64,000 nucleotides of DNA, from positions 4,579,501 through 4,643,500 of the forward strand of contig NC_132978.1 of assembly GCF_047496725.1 (NCBI RefSeq). The letters are read 5' to 3'. The DNA is from Anoplolepis gracilipes. Taxonomy: Eukaryota > Arthropoda > Insecta > Hymenoptera > Formicidae. The position numbers were made by a program, and so were the translations under genes. The notes under the pieces were generated by a model. The model made no database searches, was not told the DNA's origin, and saw nothing but the letters and a program-made list of their open reading frames with translations. This document shows positions 14,737 to 29,000 of this stretch, piece by piece (the stretch's first letter is position 1; the number at the start of each line of letters is the position of its first letter).

Positions 14737-15310
14737 GAGTCGAAATTTTACTCCCATTTTCAACCTCAATTTTCTCATTTTTATGAATTTTAGAGGAGAT
14801 TTTTCAACAGATTTAATTTATATATAGGAATCGAGCTCCTACTTTAGCTCAAATAAGTAATGAACGAATAATTTTTCATTTAGAGGTTTAAAAAAACAAA
14901 GTTTTCATCAAAATTATAAGTTAAATAGTTGTTTAAAATTAAAAGAACATTATTTCATTGTTTAAAGTATTAAAGTAGATTGAAAATTAAGATTGCAAAT
15001 CCCGCGATACGATGTTTTCCTCCTAATACTTTCAACCTTTAATTTAATATCTACTTTGATACTTTAACATTAGATCATCATTTTGAAATAATTTATATTT
15101 TTGCCGAAAGTTTTTTTTGAAACCTAAATGGAAGACTATTTATTCACTGCTTATTTTATTTTATTGTACAAAATAGAAGCTCAATATAATACAATTTTTT
15201 TAATATAAACGAAAAATTCCGTCAAAATCCTTTACACTCTATAAATGTGAAAAATAGAATTTGAAAATAGATGCAAAATTTGGACTGGCGTAGGAAAAAC
15301 ATTTCGACTC
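14737..15310. mobile_element. Degenerate long inverted-repeat (foldback-type) element
   Basis: The two halves are diverged reverse complements over most of their length. The left edge reads GAGTCGAAAT and the right edge ends ATTTCGACTC. Inner blocks also pair, for example 14957-14995 with about 15034-15070, and the block containing CATTTAGAGG with its partner near 15120. Arms are roughly 280 bp with many mismatches and small indels, so this is an old insertion. It has no coding capacity and I see no clear target-site duplication. Confidence 0.6.
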
Positions 15311-16563
15311 GAGATGTTTTATATCAATGTTATGACATTTGCGAGTGCTGTATTTGCATCAATTACTATTCCGTCATTGTAATGTTTTATATTTCGTTTG
15401 ATGTGATTTAACGTCGCAGTAATAAAAATGTCTATGATACTCGATTCGATCGTGTTCATACTAGATGGCCATAAAATTGGATTACGAATTCAACGATCCT
15501 GTCTATCTAGGAATTGTACACCGATATCACAAGCGCTGGAGATCATTTGCATCGTTATAGTCTTTTCGAACTGCGATATTTGTTCCGAAATGTTAGAGTC
15601 TCCATAAAACTATATCGTAATAAAATAACGATATTACCTATACTGTTTTGTAAATAACATCTCGCGTTATATTTTCTAGTCAATCTTAGCCTCTTTCCGT
15701 GTCAAAGAATTAATACGTCTTTTATCTCGAGATAAAAGAGCTATGACATGGAAATGATTTATAGTCTAAATAATAATCACGCAGATATTGAATCGAAAAT
15801 CCAATTCGATTGTCGCCGTGCTGATTTTCTTGTATTCGGCAACGTTTGTTTCTCGCTCAATTTTACATGGACCAGTGATGGATTAAAAATTTCATTTCCT
15901 GTTTCGCGAATTCATGCTCTGAAAGACGAACAACGCACGGGAGTTTTGCGCGAAAAAAAGTTATATTTTCGCACAGAAGCGTTACATCCTAATTCCTTTT
16001 CGTGCCCTTTATGCGCTTTTTCCTCGCAATTGCAATCGCTTCTTCTGCACTCTAATAAATCTTCTGGGATGCGAATCGAAGACTCGTATTTACTATCAAA
16101 CAAATATGTACATATGTATGTTTATACACATATTCTGGCAATATGATATATTATGTGTTATAACCAGTTATATCACGAATCATTGATGCTACTAAATGTA
16201 AAGGATGTTGCTAATGTTACTTTTTTATTAATATTATTAATATTATTAACATTATCTGCAATAAAAGATCTTTCTCCGAAAATAATTTGTAAAAGTGCAT
16301 TGCTTATATCATTATAGAGATTTTTAAAATGTATAAAGCGCGAATTTCTCTATTTTAAATGTCATCAAACTCAAGTTTCTAATGAAAATATCGACAATTA
16401 AAAAATTATCTTTTTATATATTTATATTTAAAATTTTATAATATTTATATAAATTAGATGTATATTGTATCATAGCATTAGTATAAATTTTGGTCAGTAT
16501 TAAGAGACAAGAATAGAATCAGTTTATTTTAATTGCATCGGCCTGTTTTCGTAACTGCACTCT

Positions 16564-16626
<63 letters not shown>

Positions 16627-17186
16627 AGAGAGCCGCAGGATGCATTCTCTGGCAATGATCAATCTACGCGAGTATGTACCTACATATGCGCTCGTGAAAC
16701 ATTGCACATACATTGCGATCGAGCGTCCAATGGAATCGTGCGGACTGGCCGCGCATTATCCACTTTAGCGGATATAACGGGGGTGCGGAGCGGATCCTAA
16801 ATTGAAGTTTCGAATTAAACCGCTCGGATGATCCGTCTCATCTGCCGGAGTCGCTTTAAGGCTCGCGCGCGCAATTTCGTTGTCGACAAACATGTCGTCG
16901 TAAAGACTAGTCGGGTTTAATGCGGAATTATGGTCTCCCGGAATTAATTTGTCGATTCGCCTACGAAACCGGAACAACGAGGCGCGGAGGAAACGTTTAG
17001 AAGCACGGTAATGAACATCTAAATTACTCATCACCAAACTTTTTCGCTGCTCAAATTGCTTGATTACACGATAAAAATGTAATAATAAATCAGACTTTAA
17101 CTTTTGATTGTATTATATTGAAACGATATCTAATGTCATAAACACACTTTCAATATTAATAATTAATAATTAATAATATTAATTAA
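15311..17186. other. Gene-free region with a CT microsatellite
   Basis: No recognisable gene. A CT run with minor interruptions spans about 16568-16626. The open frame at 15748-16146 (+) has no family signature and no splice context that links it to a gene. Confidence 0.5.
16568..16626. repeat. (CT)n microsatellite
   Basis: Interrupted CT dinucleotide run of about 60 bases. Confidence 0.95.
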
Positions 17187-18111
17187 CCCTCAAACTGAAC
17201 ACGTTTTTTTGGCACCGTAATCCTGAACGCGTGGGTAACTGAGTTAATTTTTGTACTCTAAAATTACTTAAAAAATTCTTAAAAAATTTACACATCTTCT
17301 TTTAAGTTTAAACTGAAAGTTTATGTAGTAGAGTTAAAGAAAAAATATTTTTAAGTACTATATTTTTGTTATTTGTTAGATCAAGATTTGGAAACATAGA
17401 TGTTTTATATAAAAATTTGAAAAAATAATTTTGAACAAAAAGGCTTCCAGGAATTTTTCAGTTCAAAGTTCAAAGTTTACGAAAAAAATACTATACATAT
17501 GTCCATGGCTTTAAAAAAATGTAATTATTTGAATAATCGAAAATGGATAATTTTTAGGTATAAAAAAATGTGTTTTTTCTGAGGAAAAATTCTTTTTTAA
17601 TCTTCAAGTAATTTATTTGAAAGAAAGGTGAAAACAAAGTGTAATTTACATTACAATCTACGGTATAAAAATTGATTAATACATACAACCCCTGTTTGTT
17701 GCTCGTTATCATTAACAAAAGATACTTTTAACATGAAAATAAATGAAATTAAAGCAATTTGTTTCTCTTTAGGGAGATTATTATTGTAAATTTATAACTT
17801 ATTTTTATAAAAAACGATTAACAGCAAAAAACAGTATTTTTAAAAAAATTTACTTATTCATCCTTTCTTATTTAATATACATATAGCGAATACATGGGTC
17901 ATTTGTATCCGCTTCAGATTTAGATTCGCCAGCACTTGGTACTGAATCAACTGTTTAAATTGTCCTTTCAGTTATAAGTCCCTTCAGACACAAGCTTTTT
18001 TTTTTGGATAAGTTTCTCTTCGAGTCCAACCTCGATTTTATTAATATTTTTTTTTAAACAATGGATTAAAAATGACACGGACACGAAAGACCCACGTGTT
18101 CAGTTTGAGGG
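17187..18111. mobile_element. piggyBac-type non-autonomous element with TTAA target sites
   Basis: The ends are exact inverted repeats: CCCTCAAACTGAACACG on the left and its complement on the right. They are bounded by TTAA at 17183-17186 and TTAA at 18112-18115. A TTAA duplication plus termini starting with CCC is the hallmark of the piggyBac superfamily. The 925-bp body has no intact transposase frame. A short minus-strand stretch near 17900-17970 reads as an acidic Ser/Asp/Glu-rich peptide, which could be a remnant of a transposase N-terminus, but this is weak. It is probably an internally deleted, mobilised-in-trans copy. Confidence 0.85.
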
Positions 18112-18115
18112 TTAA

Positions 18116-20378
18116 ATAACAAGAAAATTACTAATATGACGCTATAAGATTAACAAAGAATTTATGAATGAAGATGATGGTTTAAACATATATATATATG
18201 TACAAAATCAATATCCACGCGTGAGCGAAGTATGCAAAACAAACTGTCATTGTGAACGTTTAAGAAGATTCGAATTAAGCAAGTGGCAAACACGTGTTTG
18301 TCGATCATCATCCTTCTATTCGAACGATGTCTCGAATACGAGATGCGATAATTTCCAGCGGTGACAGTTCGAAACTTTCTCGTTTGACGCGCGTCGTCAC
18401 GAAAAAGTGCATTCGCGCATTTGTACACCTATAGTAACCGTATTCAGTGCACGTCCCACGAGTTTATCTTGGCAAAGAGGGGCTGACATATTGGGATCGT
18501 CTGGCCGCATTTACGTGCCCTCTCTGCGCCGACTCCGATGGCCGTATAAGCGGACGATCTTCTCTCTCCATCTTTTCACATTTCTTCTGATTTTTAAGCA
18601 TCACTTCAAGTGGTTAGGCTACTTCCGCCATTCTCTGCTTGTGCTGCGTCAAGCATCTCAAAACGCAACGCATCGAAGAAATATGATTATTCTGACTTCT
18701 CTCTGTTTTTCTTTTTATTACGATCATAAAAAATATTGAAAATCCGAAAGAAGCATAAAATTATTAAATGTTAAATTATCTTAATTCTTTTATAATTGCA
18801 TGCACACATTAAAACATAGCCTTAAGCAACATTACGTATATGTGTTTTATGTTGTTTTTTTTTACATTAAAAAATAAATAAAGTTTCTCAATGATTAGAT
18901 TGAAATAAAACAGTCTCTCAGAAGAAACAGAGAGAGAGAAAGAGAAACAATGTTATGCATAATTTAAAGAACACTGTCATCGTAAACTTTCCTTGTTTTT
19001 TTTTTATCAAACTTTTATTTAATATAAGGTGCGTTTTAAAAAGAAGAATTTAGAAATGAGCCAACAGAAAGTGAATTGCGAAATACGAGAGGGAGATTTT
19101 GAATTTATATCGACGTCCACGTCGGCTACTGGCAATTTGCATCTATATCTACGAAGCGATGGCTAATACAATTTTCAAGCGCGTCTTTAGTGAAGCGGTA
19201 GCAGTGAATTTATGAATATGATGTAAAAATTCACGCCGTTACGCGGATGGTCGAGTTGAATTTATGCGACAGTTTTAACGCATTTTGTTTCTCATTTGCG
19301 AGAATATTTATGTTGCAAAACATGAGAAAGAATCGCCAAATATTGAATATCTCTCGGCGGCAAACGTCATAAAAATCTCGAAATTGCAATAAAAAGTGAA
19401 ATCTGTAGAAAATTCATATCGGAATTCTGGAAAGTATTTTCGTATTACTTTTATCGACCGTAATAAACCAAATCAAATATTTGCACGTGCTTTACAGAAT
19501 TGCAATTAATAAAAATCGACATATTGATAAATAAATTTAATATTGAACATCACACAAAAACGGTTTTTAAAAAGAGTTTTATCGATGTGACCTAAATACC
19601 TTCTAAATAAAAGAAATTTTAAAAATGCAGCTAAAGAGCATCTGATTGAACGTCTTGCGGATCTAGAATATATTATATAAATAAATTTAAATTTATAAAT
19701 AGTGAAAAATATATCAGTCAATATTTAACTGACTCATTGAATTGATTAAACTAATATTGAAATAAATTGAAAAATTAATAATATGCAAAGTGTTATCTTT
19801 CATCAACAGGAAATAAAATAACAATTTTTTTAAATCAAATAAATTGATAAACACAAATTGTTAACACAGAGATAACTTTGATGAAGAATAATGAATATAC
19901 TGAAGCAAAATTTAAAATAAACAATACTAAATTAAATACTATATTAATCAATTTATTATTATTTTACTAACAATAAATTTAATATTGTATCGAAAAATAT
20001 ATTATGTCTCACAACATTATGATTCGTAATCCTGGTTTCATGTGTTTAGCGTTCGATTGCAATATATTAGAAAATATTAATCTTATAAGAATTGTAATTT
20101 TCCATTTCATTTAAATTAATTTAAATTTATTTAAATTTTAGCTTAAAAAAATTTGTCTCTTCCTATCACTCTCTTTCGTTTCTATTTTGCAATTCATAAT
20201 TATCATTTAACAAGGCATAATATTAAAGATCTGTATCTGTACTGTACGAATGATACAAATGCAGGACAAGAGAAGCCCCACCAGAATATTTTACCCGCTA
20301 ACCTTGATTTTCATTGAAATCACTAACACGTCTCAGATTTCTAGGCAACTTCATAATTATGCTATTTTCTCGCTACAG
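18116..20378. other. Gene-free region upstream of the first visible Pgant2 exon
   Basis: No exon could be recognised. The expected upstream exons of the glycosyltransferase (cytosolic tail, signal anchor, stem) were looked for as a membrane segment followed by a splice donor in compatible phase and were not found. The stretch is AT-rich with poly-T tracts and is probably intron sequence. Confidence 0.45.
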
Positions 20379-23300
20379 GTGTAGAATGAAACAATGGAGA
20401 CAGGATTTGCCACCGACTTCCGTTATAATTACTTTCCACAATGAAGCACGGTCTACGCTACTCAGAACCGTCGTCAGGTAAATTTGAAACAATTTTATTT
20501 TACATAAAATGCAAATGCAGTTACACTTCAAATTTAAATACATGGATCTTCTTAGTTTCTTCTTTGGTATATTTTGTATATTACAATTATGCTTCGTATA
20601 TAAACTTAGACAAAGATTAACATATTTAGTTTGTTTGTACAATATTTTTAAAAAATACATAAATAATATTTAAAAAATTGAGACTTAAAAAATGAAAAAT
20701 ACAAAAATTAAAGCGCTCGTAGATTCCATAAAATAAATAAAATATAGATTTAATATGTGAGCAATATATTTTGCGATTAAATTCCCAAACGCAAAATAAT
20801 TACTGAATGAGCAAATTCTCACATGATCGTAGATGGTATAGATATGTAGGGCACGGCAATCTTATATTCTCGATTCGATCAACGGGTTGCGGGAAACGCG
20901 CGAAGATTCCCAATTCGAGTCGGAATTGGGTTTGGCATGCAATGGAATTTTTTAATCGTCGTTCCATCGCTTTATACCTTCGCACTTATTATGCGTATAT
21001 ACGTGTATGAATGCGATGAACCGACGAATCAGAAAGATCTTTCTCAAACATATATGAAGAATACATAACAATTAGCTTCTTTTTATTCTTTGATGAAAAA
21101 TATAAATTGTTATCAATTCATAATGAATAAATTAATTTTATTTGAATAGTTTTTTTAATGAGACAACACCATGTTTGGTACAGCGCTTTTAGCTTTATCA
21201 TTTATAAACATATTTTTTTAAAAAAATTTGTGAAAATATTCCGCATTAAAAAAAAAATATTTCACATTTGTAGTAAAAAGAGGAACATTAAATTAATTAT
21301 TATTTTAATATTATTTAATTATTTAATATTTTCTGCATAACTTTAACACTTTTTATCTTTATCCACAGAAACATATTATTCAGAGCATAAATCATTACTA
21401 TTTCTCATAAGTGTCATAAGTATTAATTAAAAACGTCTTTCACTACGGGGCGCCCGTCCAGAATGAAGGAAAGTACGAGCCACGATAGCTCGTTTTCGCC
21501 GGAGGTAGTCTCCGTGCAAAAGTTGCTCGAAGAAGGAAGAAGGAAGCAGGCAAGAGTCGGAAAATTTATTTAAGTCTGTAACGCGTGGTAGCGTCAGGGA
21601 GATATATCGGTTCTATCGCCTCGGTCGATGAAATTAAAAGAAAGTCTTAATTACCACAGCGAAACCACACCTCACCACCATCTTGATATGGCGCGCAAAA
21701 TTCTTCGTGATCAATTTCACGTCTTGTCAAAATTTTCTACAAAAGTTAAGATGATATCTTATCTATGCAAGTAAGAAATAAAAAATTGAAAAATAATAAT
21801 CTTTTGTTATTTCATTAATATTTGTAATAAGACCATTGACGTTAAATATTAATTTAAAAAATAATCGTAGAGTTAAAAAATGTTTTCATAAAAAGGTAAT
21901 TTTAATTAGTAAAAGGTATCCTAAGTATTTATAATAATTCTCTTTTATCTCAATTTCTTAGTGTCTACAATAATCTTCTTATATTAAACTCGCGAATAGA
22001 ATGGGACGCAGCAACATGAGAAACGTTCAAACAAGAGGCAAATGGTCAGACAGAGTCCTCGAAACTTTGATAAAAGATTCAATGGAACACTGAAGCTTCT
22101 GTTCTTCTCTTAATCCGGTACCTCATTTTATTCGACGTTAATCGACTGAAAGTGTTTATATAGGATTGAATTATAGTGACTCAGAAAAAAATGACGTACC
22201 GAAATTTTTTAATTAAATAACTAAAATAAAGAAAAAGTTTTTGAAGAAACGATCTTATGTCAAAATGTAATATTTAAGATTTTATCTTTTTGTTTTGGTG
22301 TTTGATAGTACGATATAGGTAACGATGATAACGGTTCAATAATATCCAGTATTATGCATATTTATCATGTTTTTATTCATAATTTCCGAAATTTTTAAGC
22401 AATAAACTAATAGTTATTAAAATTAATATTAATAACAGTTATTAAATTTGAATATTACATATACGAAATTTCGCTCTCTTTTGATTTTAGTGTGCTGAAC
22501 AGAAGTCCAGAACATCTGATCAAGGAAATCATTCTGGTAGACGATTTTAGCGATCATCGTAAGTTTCGCATACTATATTGTATTTGCAAAATTTACTCAA
22601 GTATTTAATAAAAATAATATTAATAAAAGTAATTTTATTGATTTATCAAGCACAAGTTTTAGACCTTTTAAATTGTAAAATATCACAATTTGAAATAAAG
22701 TATTATAAAATTTGATATTACACACAAAAGCGACAAATTATATTTGCAGATTCGTAAAAAGAATATTGCGCATATGATATTCAATGTAATGTGGCATAAT
22801 TAAAATCTAAATATGTATATTCAATTACGGAAAACCGTGTTTAATATTTCACTAATATTTAATACCACTAAAGGGTTAGTGACTCGTGGCTAATCCGTCA
22901 TTTATGATACTCTTTATCGTCCTAGCGTATCATTAAATTATAATCTCAAAATTTGCATGCACATATGCTCGATACTCGCAATTTGAAGTTTATATTTTCT
23001 TAACAAGAAATTATATTTTGATGAAGTAAACAGAGATAATGGACTGTAATAAAATAATTAAAATAATAAATAATATCACAATATTACAAAATAAAGTGAC
23101 ATTGTAAAATGATATTGTAATCATTACACCAAATATACAAATATGAAACGTGCGTTTAATTAACATAAAATAAAAAATGTAAAAATAAGAAAAATTGATT
23201 TTTTTTTGCAGCTGAGGACGGCGAAGAGCTGTCACGAATCCATAAAGTTCGTGTTATCAGAAATGAAAAGAGAGAAGGATTGATGAGATCGCGCGTCCGC

Positions 23301-26005
23301 GGCGCAGATGCAGCTACCGCAAGTGTGTTGACATTTCTGGATTCGCATTGCGAATGCAACGCCGACTGGATTGAACCACTCCTGGAAAGGGTGGCCGAAG
23401 ATCCAACCAGGGTGGTCTGTCCTGTGATCGATGTAATCAGTATGGACACTTTCCAATATATCGGTAAGTATATGTCGTAAACAACGAGGCGTTTCTACGA
23501 TTTCCACGATATATTTCTGAGAAATAAAAAGATAAAGTTTTCATTCTCTCTTTTCAGATATCACAAATATCTCTACGTAAACAATACTCCTTCCTAAACG
23601 AATCAAACGATTTTATCTTGTTTTTAGGAGCTTCCGCTGACCTCAGGGGTGGTTTCGATTGGAGTTTGGTCTTTAAATGGGAGTATCTCAGCCAAACGGA
23701 ACGACAGGCGAGACAAAAGGACCCGACGCAAGCCATTAGGACCCCTATGATTGCTGGCGGACTATTTGTCATCAACAAAGCGTACTTTGAGAAACTCGGC
23801 AAATACGATACTCAAATGGATGTTTGGGGCGGTGAAAATCTCGGTATGGTTATACGGTTTCAATGTACAAGTATAAAGTATAAAGTGTTTGAGAAAAGTC
23901 AGCAAAAATTCGATACACGTTATGATTCTTAAATAATTTTAATCAAGCTGCTCTTCTTTGCAAATCTATTTGTATTTTGTTATTTATTTTAAAAAAATAA
24001 CATCTAAAGATATTTCGCTCTAAAAGAATTGCAAATGCCACGAGAGATATTGCACGTGGCCGATGTACATACTTTGTTATAAAAACTTTCGTGCGAGGCA
24101 CGTGCAACTCAAGACGAGTACTTTGCAGTAGAGTAAACTTTTTATTGGATCACTGTGGTTGAGAGTTATAATTTCTTAACAAGTTTTATAAACGTTTTCT
24201 ATTAGATTGTATTAAGAGATATCAAATATATTGGCGTAAATATTAGCTTACTTGTCACTATAACACATAGCTTCACAAAAATAAAATTGAAAATATTCCA
24301 GTTCTCAAAAGTTTATAGAAAATCGCGATTATATACATTTATTCATTTTAAAAACATTATTTAATGTTAATTAAATATTAAAATTTATCAAGCAACATAA
24401 ATTTCATACATTCACTTATGGATATTGCATAAAGTGTCACGTTGGTTGTTTACGTTTAAAGCATCGATTATTCGTCCAAGTATCAGGAAAGATGCTGTGT
24501 CTGTCGTTACACGTTTCAAACACGAAAGAGAACAAACTATTCGACAGAAACTACCATCCTGTGCGCAGTTTGTAAGAACTTTGTGGAAAACATAGCAAGA
24601 AAACCAATATATGTCAGAAGTGTGAAATAACTTCGACCTTATTTTGAACGGAGAAGAAAAATTGTCGAGTTTCTTGAAATAATGCTAATATTATTTTAGT
24701 TTAGCGTAACTTAATGAAAGATTTGTATATTAAAACAGCATTTTTGCAAATAACATGTATGTTACATATTCTAAGATATGAGATGGTTTTTATCGATGGA
24801 TAAGATTTTTACTTATAATATACAACAAAAAGCAGAAATATTAAGAATAATGTGACGTGTAAGAATAAATTAGATAAATCCGGGAGTTTATGGATCCTTT
24901 TTATTCTACTGCGCTCTTGGCTACTTCTTTTCTCACATTAACGTTTACGCTTATACCGCTTACATTGCTCACTTGTAACTTTCTTTCAGAAATATCGTTC
25001 CGCGTGTGGCAATGCGGTGGCAGCTTAGAGATTATCCCGTGCTCACGTGTGGGCCATGTATTCCGCAAACGTCATCCTTACTCGTTCCCTGGAGGCAGCG
25101 GAAACGTGTTTGCACGAAACACGAGGCGCGCCGCCGAAGTATGGATGGACGACTACAAGCAGTTCTACTATAATGCCGTGCCGTTGGCACGAAACATCCC
25201 TTACGGAAAGTAAGTCTAGTTGCGCCGACGTTTCAATTAAACCCTCGAGAGATAGAACTCTAATTTCACTACATTTCGTCATGTCATTTAACGCCACAAA
25301 GTACATATCTGAATATATAAAACTTGATATTATTAAATATATAAAAACAAAAAATTTAATTGAAGCAATGTAACATTCGATTATGTTATTGTACTTATAA
25401 ATAATTCATATAATAAATTAAATAACACATTTTCAGTATCCAAGACAGGATGGAGCTAAAACGAAGATTACATTGCAAGCCTTTCAGTTGGTATCTAAAG
25501 AATGTCTATCCTGAATTGGTTATACCTACGAGCGAGGGTGGTCCAGGAGGTTCTTTGAAGCAAGGCACTGCCTGTCTAGACAGCATGGGCCATCTTCTCG
25601 ATGGGAACGTAGGCCTCTATCCTTGTCACAATACCGGAGGCAACCAGGTGAGTATGCCAGAGGATAAAGGAATAATTTGAATTTAATAAAATCGAAATAT
25701 ATTTCGACGGATAAACATCAATGTGCATTTTTCAGGAATGGGGCCTCACGAAAGACGGCTTGATCAAGCATCATGATCTCTGCCTGACCCTACCAGTGTA
25801 CGCCAAGGGCACGACGCTACTGATGCAAATCTGTGATGGCAGCGAGAATCAGAAGTGGCGGCACTTGGAGGGCGGCTTGATCCGCCACACTAGAATACCA
25901 GTGTGCGTAGACTCGCGGTATCACGCACAGCGTGGCATCACGGCGGAGAAGTGCGACTCGAATGCGGAGACGCAGAGGTGGCATCTCTACAATCACAATC
26001 ACTAG
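20379..26005 (+). CDS. Pgant2: Polypeptide N-acetylgalactosaminyltransferase, GALNT2/Pgant2 type (5' exons not in view)
   Basis: This enzyme starts mucin-type O-glycosylation in the Golgi by moving GalNAc from UDP-GalNAc to Ser/Thr. Seven exons join in phase: 20379-20477, 22491-22558, 23212-23463, 23628-23843, 24990-25209, 25437-25647 and 25736-26005, all with GT/AG borders, giving about 444 residues. The GT-A domain shows VIITFHNEA (about residue 15), LVDDFSDH (48), the metal-binding DSH (99-101), CECN, and WGGEN (about 206). A ricin-type lectin domain follows from about residue 325, with GGNQEW, ENQKW and TQRW triads. The MRSRVRGADAA and GGSGNVFARNTRRAAEVW blocks and the NIQ.R.EL linker match GALNT2 better than GALNT1 types. 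Human GALNT2 is about 570 residues, so roughly 125 N-terminal residues (tail, signal anchor, stem) lie on exons upstream. The first visible exon begins with the last base of a split codon, confirming an earlier exon. The stop follows a His/Asn-rich end. Ortholog assignment is inferred from family memory. Confidence 0.93.
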
Positions 26006-29000
26006 CTGATATGGTTGCGGTGAACACGCCATTCAACCGCAAGACTCTCACTTATCGTCACACGTCGCGATGTGATCAAAGTCATTTTAACCAAGACCGA
26101 CCGTGTCGGAGGCGCCGTTACTTAATTAAGGACTGGCTGTCCGCGCGCGAACAGACCGATCAATTCGGCCGGATTTACTTATCGTATACCAGCGTATCTT
26201 TGTGCAATAATCTTTGTGGCTCTATCTCCCATATGGTATCGAGGAAGAGCTATCTTGTATGCGCTAATTTGCAAGTTCGTGATTTCCCGATGCTTATTTC
26301 GTAAAGTTACATCGAGAATATATTTATCCGGGAATTCTTTAATAATGTTATAAAAAAGTGGTATTACATATATATATATATATATGATATAAAGACAAGA
26401 TAAGTTCGCAGAAAAGAGTGAAAAAAGTTTTAAGACTGCTTGGTGTATATGACTAATTAATAAGCTTCTGTTTTAATATCCATTCGAAATATTCTATCGC
26501 TTTTGATCGTTTTCTTACATATTAAGAAAACACTAGAAATCATAATACTTCTTTTATAATGACAAAAGATCTTACTGATAGGATAACGTCTCGCAATCGA
26601 TGTGTGATAAGCGTAAAATTATTTATAGTAAAATAATGTAAAAAGTGTGAAGGACTATGTGTACGAATAGTGACAATGAAGTTGCATGTACTTTCAATGT
26701 TGCGACCCGAAGCACGTTGGTTGCGACTGCATCTTAAGTCAAATGCACGGATTACGGTATATACTTCATACGTGCGCTGGATTTAAACAAAGAAAAATCA
26801 TATTATTAAAAGAGCTATATTTAACACTTTTAGCCTCGAATAAAATCAATAGAACAAAGAAATCCCTCGTATTCGCGGTTTAAAGTGTTATAAAAAGAGC
26901 TAAATGTGTATATTAATTAAGAAATAATTGAATAGTATACGCAAAGTACTCATGCACAGTTTCATAATTAATCAGACTCGAAAAATTTATTTGAAGAATA
27001 TATTACTTGAATAAAAATTAACTTGATGAAGAGCATTGCGTGAATGCGATCAGCTCGTCACTTTGCGCAAAATATATGTCTATAAAATCTCAAAATTTAT
27101 ATATGAACATTTATAGAATTTCTTTTAAAAAATAATTTTTGTTAATATGAAAAATTTACGTATGCAATTGTAAATTTATATTGACATTGGCAATTGAAGA
27201 GTTAAGTAAAATCAGTCAATCAACTTATAAGATAGCAACAATGCTATTAATGAAATATAATTAATAAAAAAGAGTCATTACTTAGAAATAGATTTAAAAA
27301 AAGTAAAAATAAAATTTTTTTTCTTGTTTTGTTAAAATTATAAAGCGTTAATGAAACAAAGAGATAGGAGTATATATATAAATCAGAATATTATGTAGAA
27401 AATTATACTTGGAAGACACTGATTGTGAGTTTATGATATTTTTGCTTATCGCAAAGTCAGATCTAGTGAAGGCTAATAATTTATAGTACGTACTTGAGTG
27501 TCCAAGTAATGGGCAGTTCATCTTTCTTTTTTTTTTTTTTTTTTATTTATGTATGCAATTTTTTTATACGAAGAAAGCCAAACCTTTGGCATTACTTCAT
27601 GTTTTAGATAATTAATAGTTTCTTATCACAAACACCATTTTGAGATTACGCTTTTAAGTAAATAAACACAAAAAGATAGAAAAAGGAGAGAAAAAAAGAG
27701 ATTTTTGCTATATTTACACTAAAAAAAGAACCAATTACAACACAATTGTGTTCTCGTTCTATATCACAATTAGATATTTAAATTTTTAACACTATTCATA
27801 ATGGAAAAACTTCACTTTTTTTAAGATGTCTTGAAAAATGCCATACATTTTTTGCACCATCAGAAAATCTATAAATTTTATACTTTTGACTTACACTTGA
27901 CTAAAGATTGTATATGCAGAAAGCTTCTTAGCGATTGATACTGCTATTTTAATCGGTCTTGAAATCATGCAAAGTGAAATATGTTATTATCTGATGTTTT
28001 TATCTCATCTTAGTATGTATACGAGGCGTAATTTTAAATCCGCCTATCTCCGTAATCAAACAACAAATCGCAATGAACAAAACGCTTTCTCGTCAAAAAT
28101 GCGCTATACGAGATTTGCAAAAAAGAGATTTATTTTTGTAACTAATTGTATACTTACTTGGTTGTGCGAAAAGCGCGGCGTAACTAAAGCGTATGAGCAT
28201 ATACTTAACATATTGTAGCTCGTTAAATACAACATTCTAAAAATAAGTGAATTAAAAGAAGTTGGAATAGAATTCGATTCTGTACATTTGAGTTTTAATT
28301 CTTAGAAGTAAAGCAATAATTCTCAAGTTTTTCAATTTGTAATTTAAAAAATTCTTGTTTTAATAATCGTCAGTTAAAAAAAATCGATTTTAAACATAAA
28401 TTATATAAAAATGTAAGAATTCTCTTTTAAGTGCATTTATCGCACTTTGTCGATTCCATTACTTGTCTACAACGTGTTAAGTGAATCAAAGTGGCAGTTG
28501 ATACAATTAATATAATAGCAATAGGTATTAGCAGAAGACGTGATTTTTTGTACACTTATACTTTCTAATGATAATGTCTTACTGCCGTTGCTTCGTGCTA
28601 TAAACATCGCGAAGCAAGAAGAATAATATCTTAATGAACTTTTGTATAATACACGGGCATCCATATATTACATCCAGATAGCTGCTGCAAGTGGTAAAAA
28701 AAATTCTTTTGATATTGATATTCTCTCTATACATAAGCTGATAATAACTTCAGTATAGATATATTATGCGATTGACTGTTCCAATTAAATAAAGGCGATC
28801 GCATATTATGAAAAAAAAAAAAAAAATTGCTTCTGAAAATCAAAATGTCTAAAAAATTTGTATTGTATGTATCGTCGCGCGAGAAAAAACATCAGCCCCT
28901 TAGAACATTTTCCTTTAATCAGGAAATCGGTTAGCGACGATATATGCGTAGATAGTAAATATGTATATGAGGTGTATCCCTGTATTATCGCGCTTCCTTT

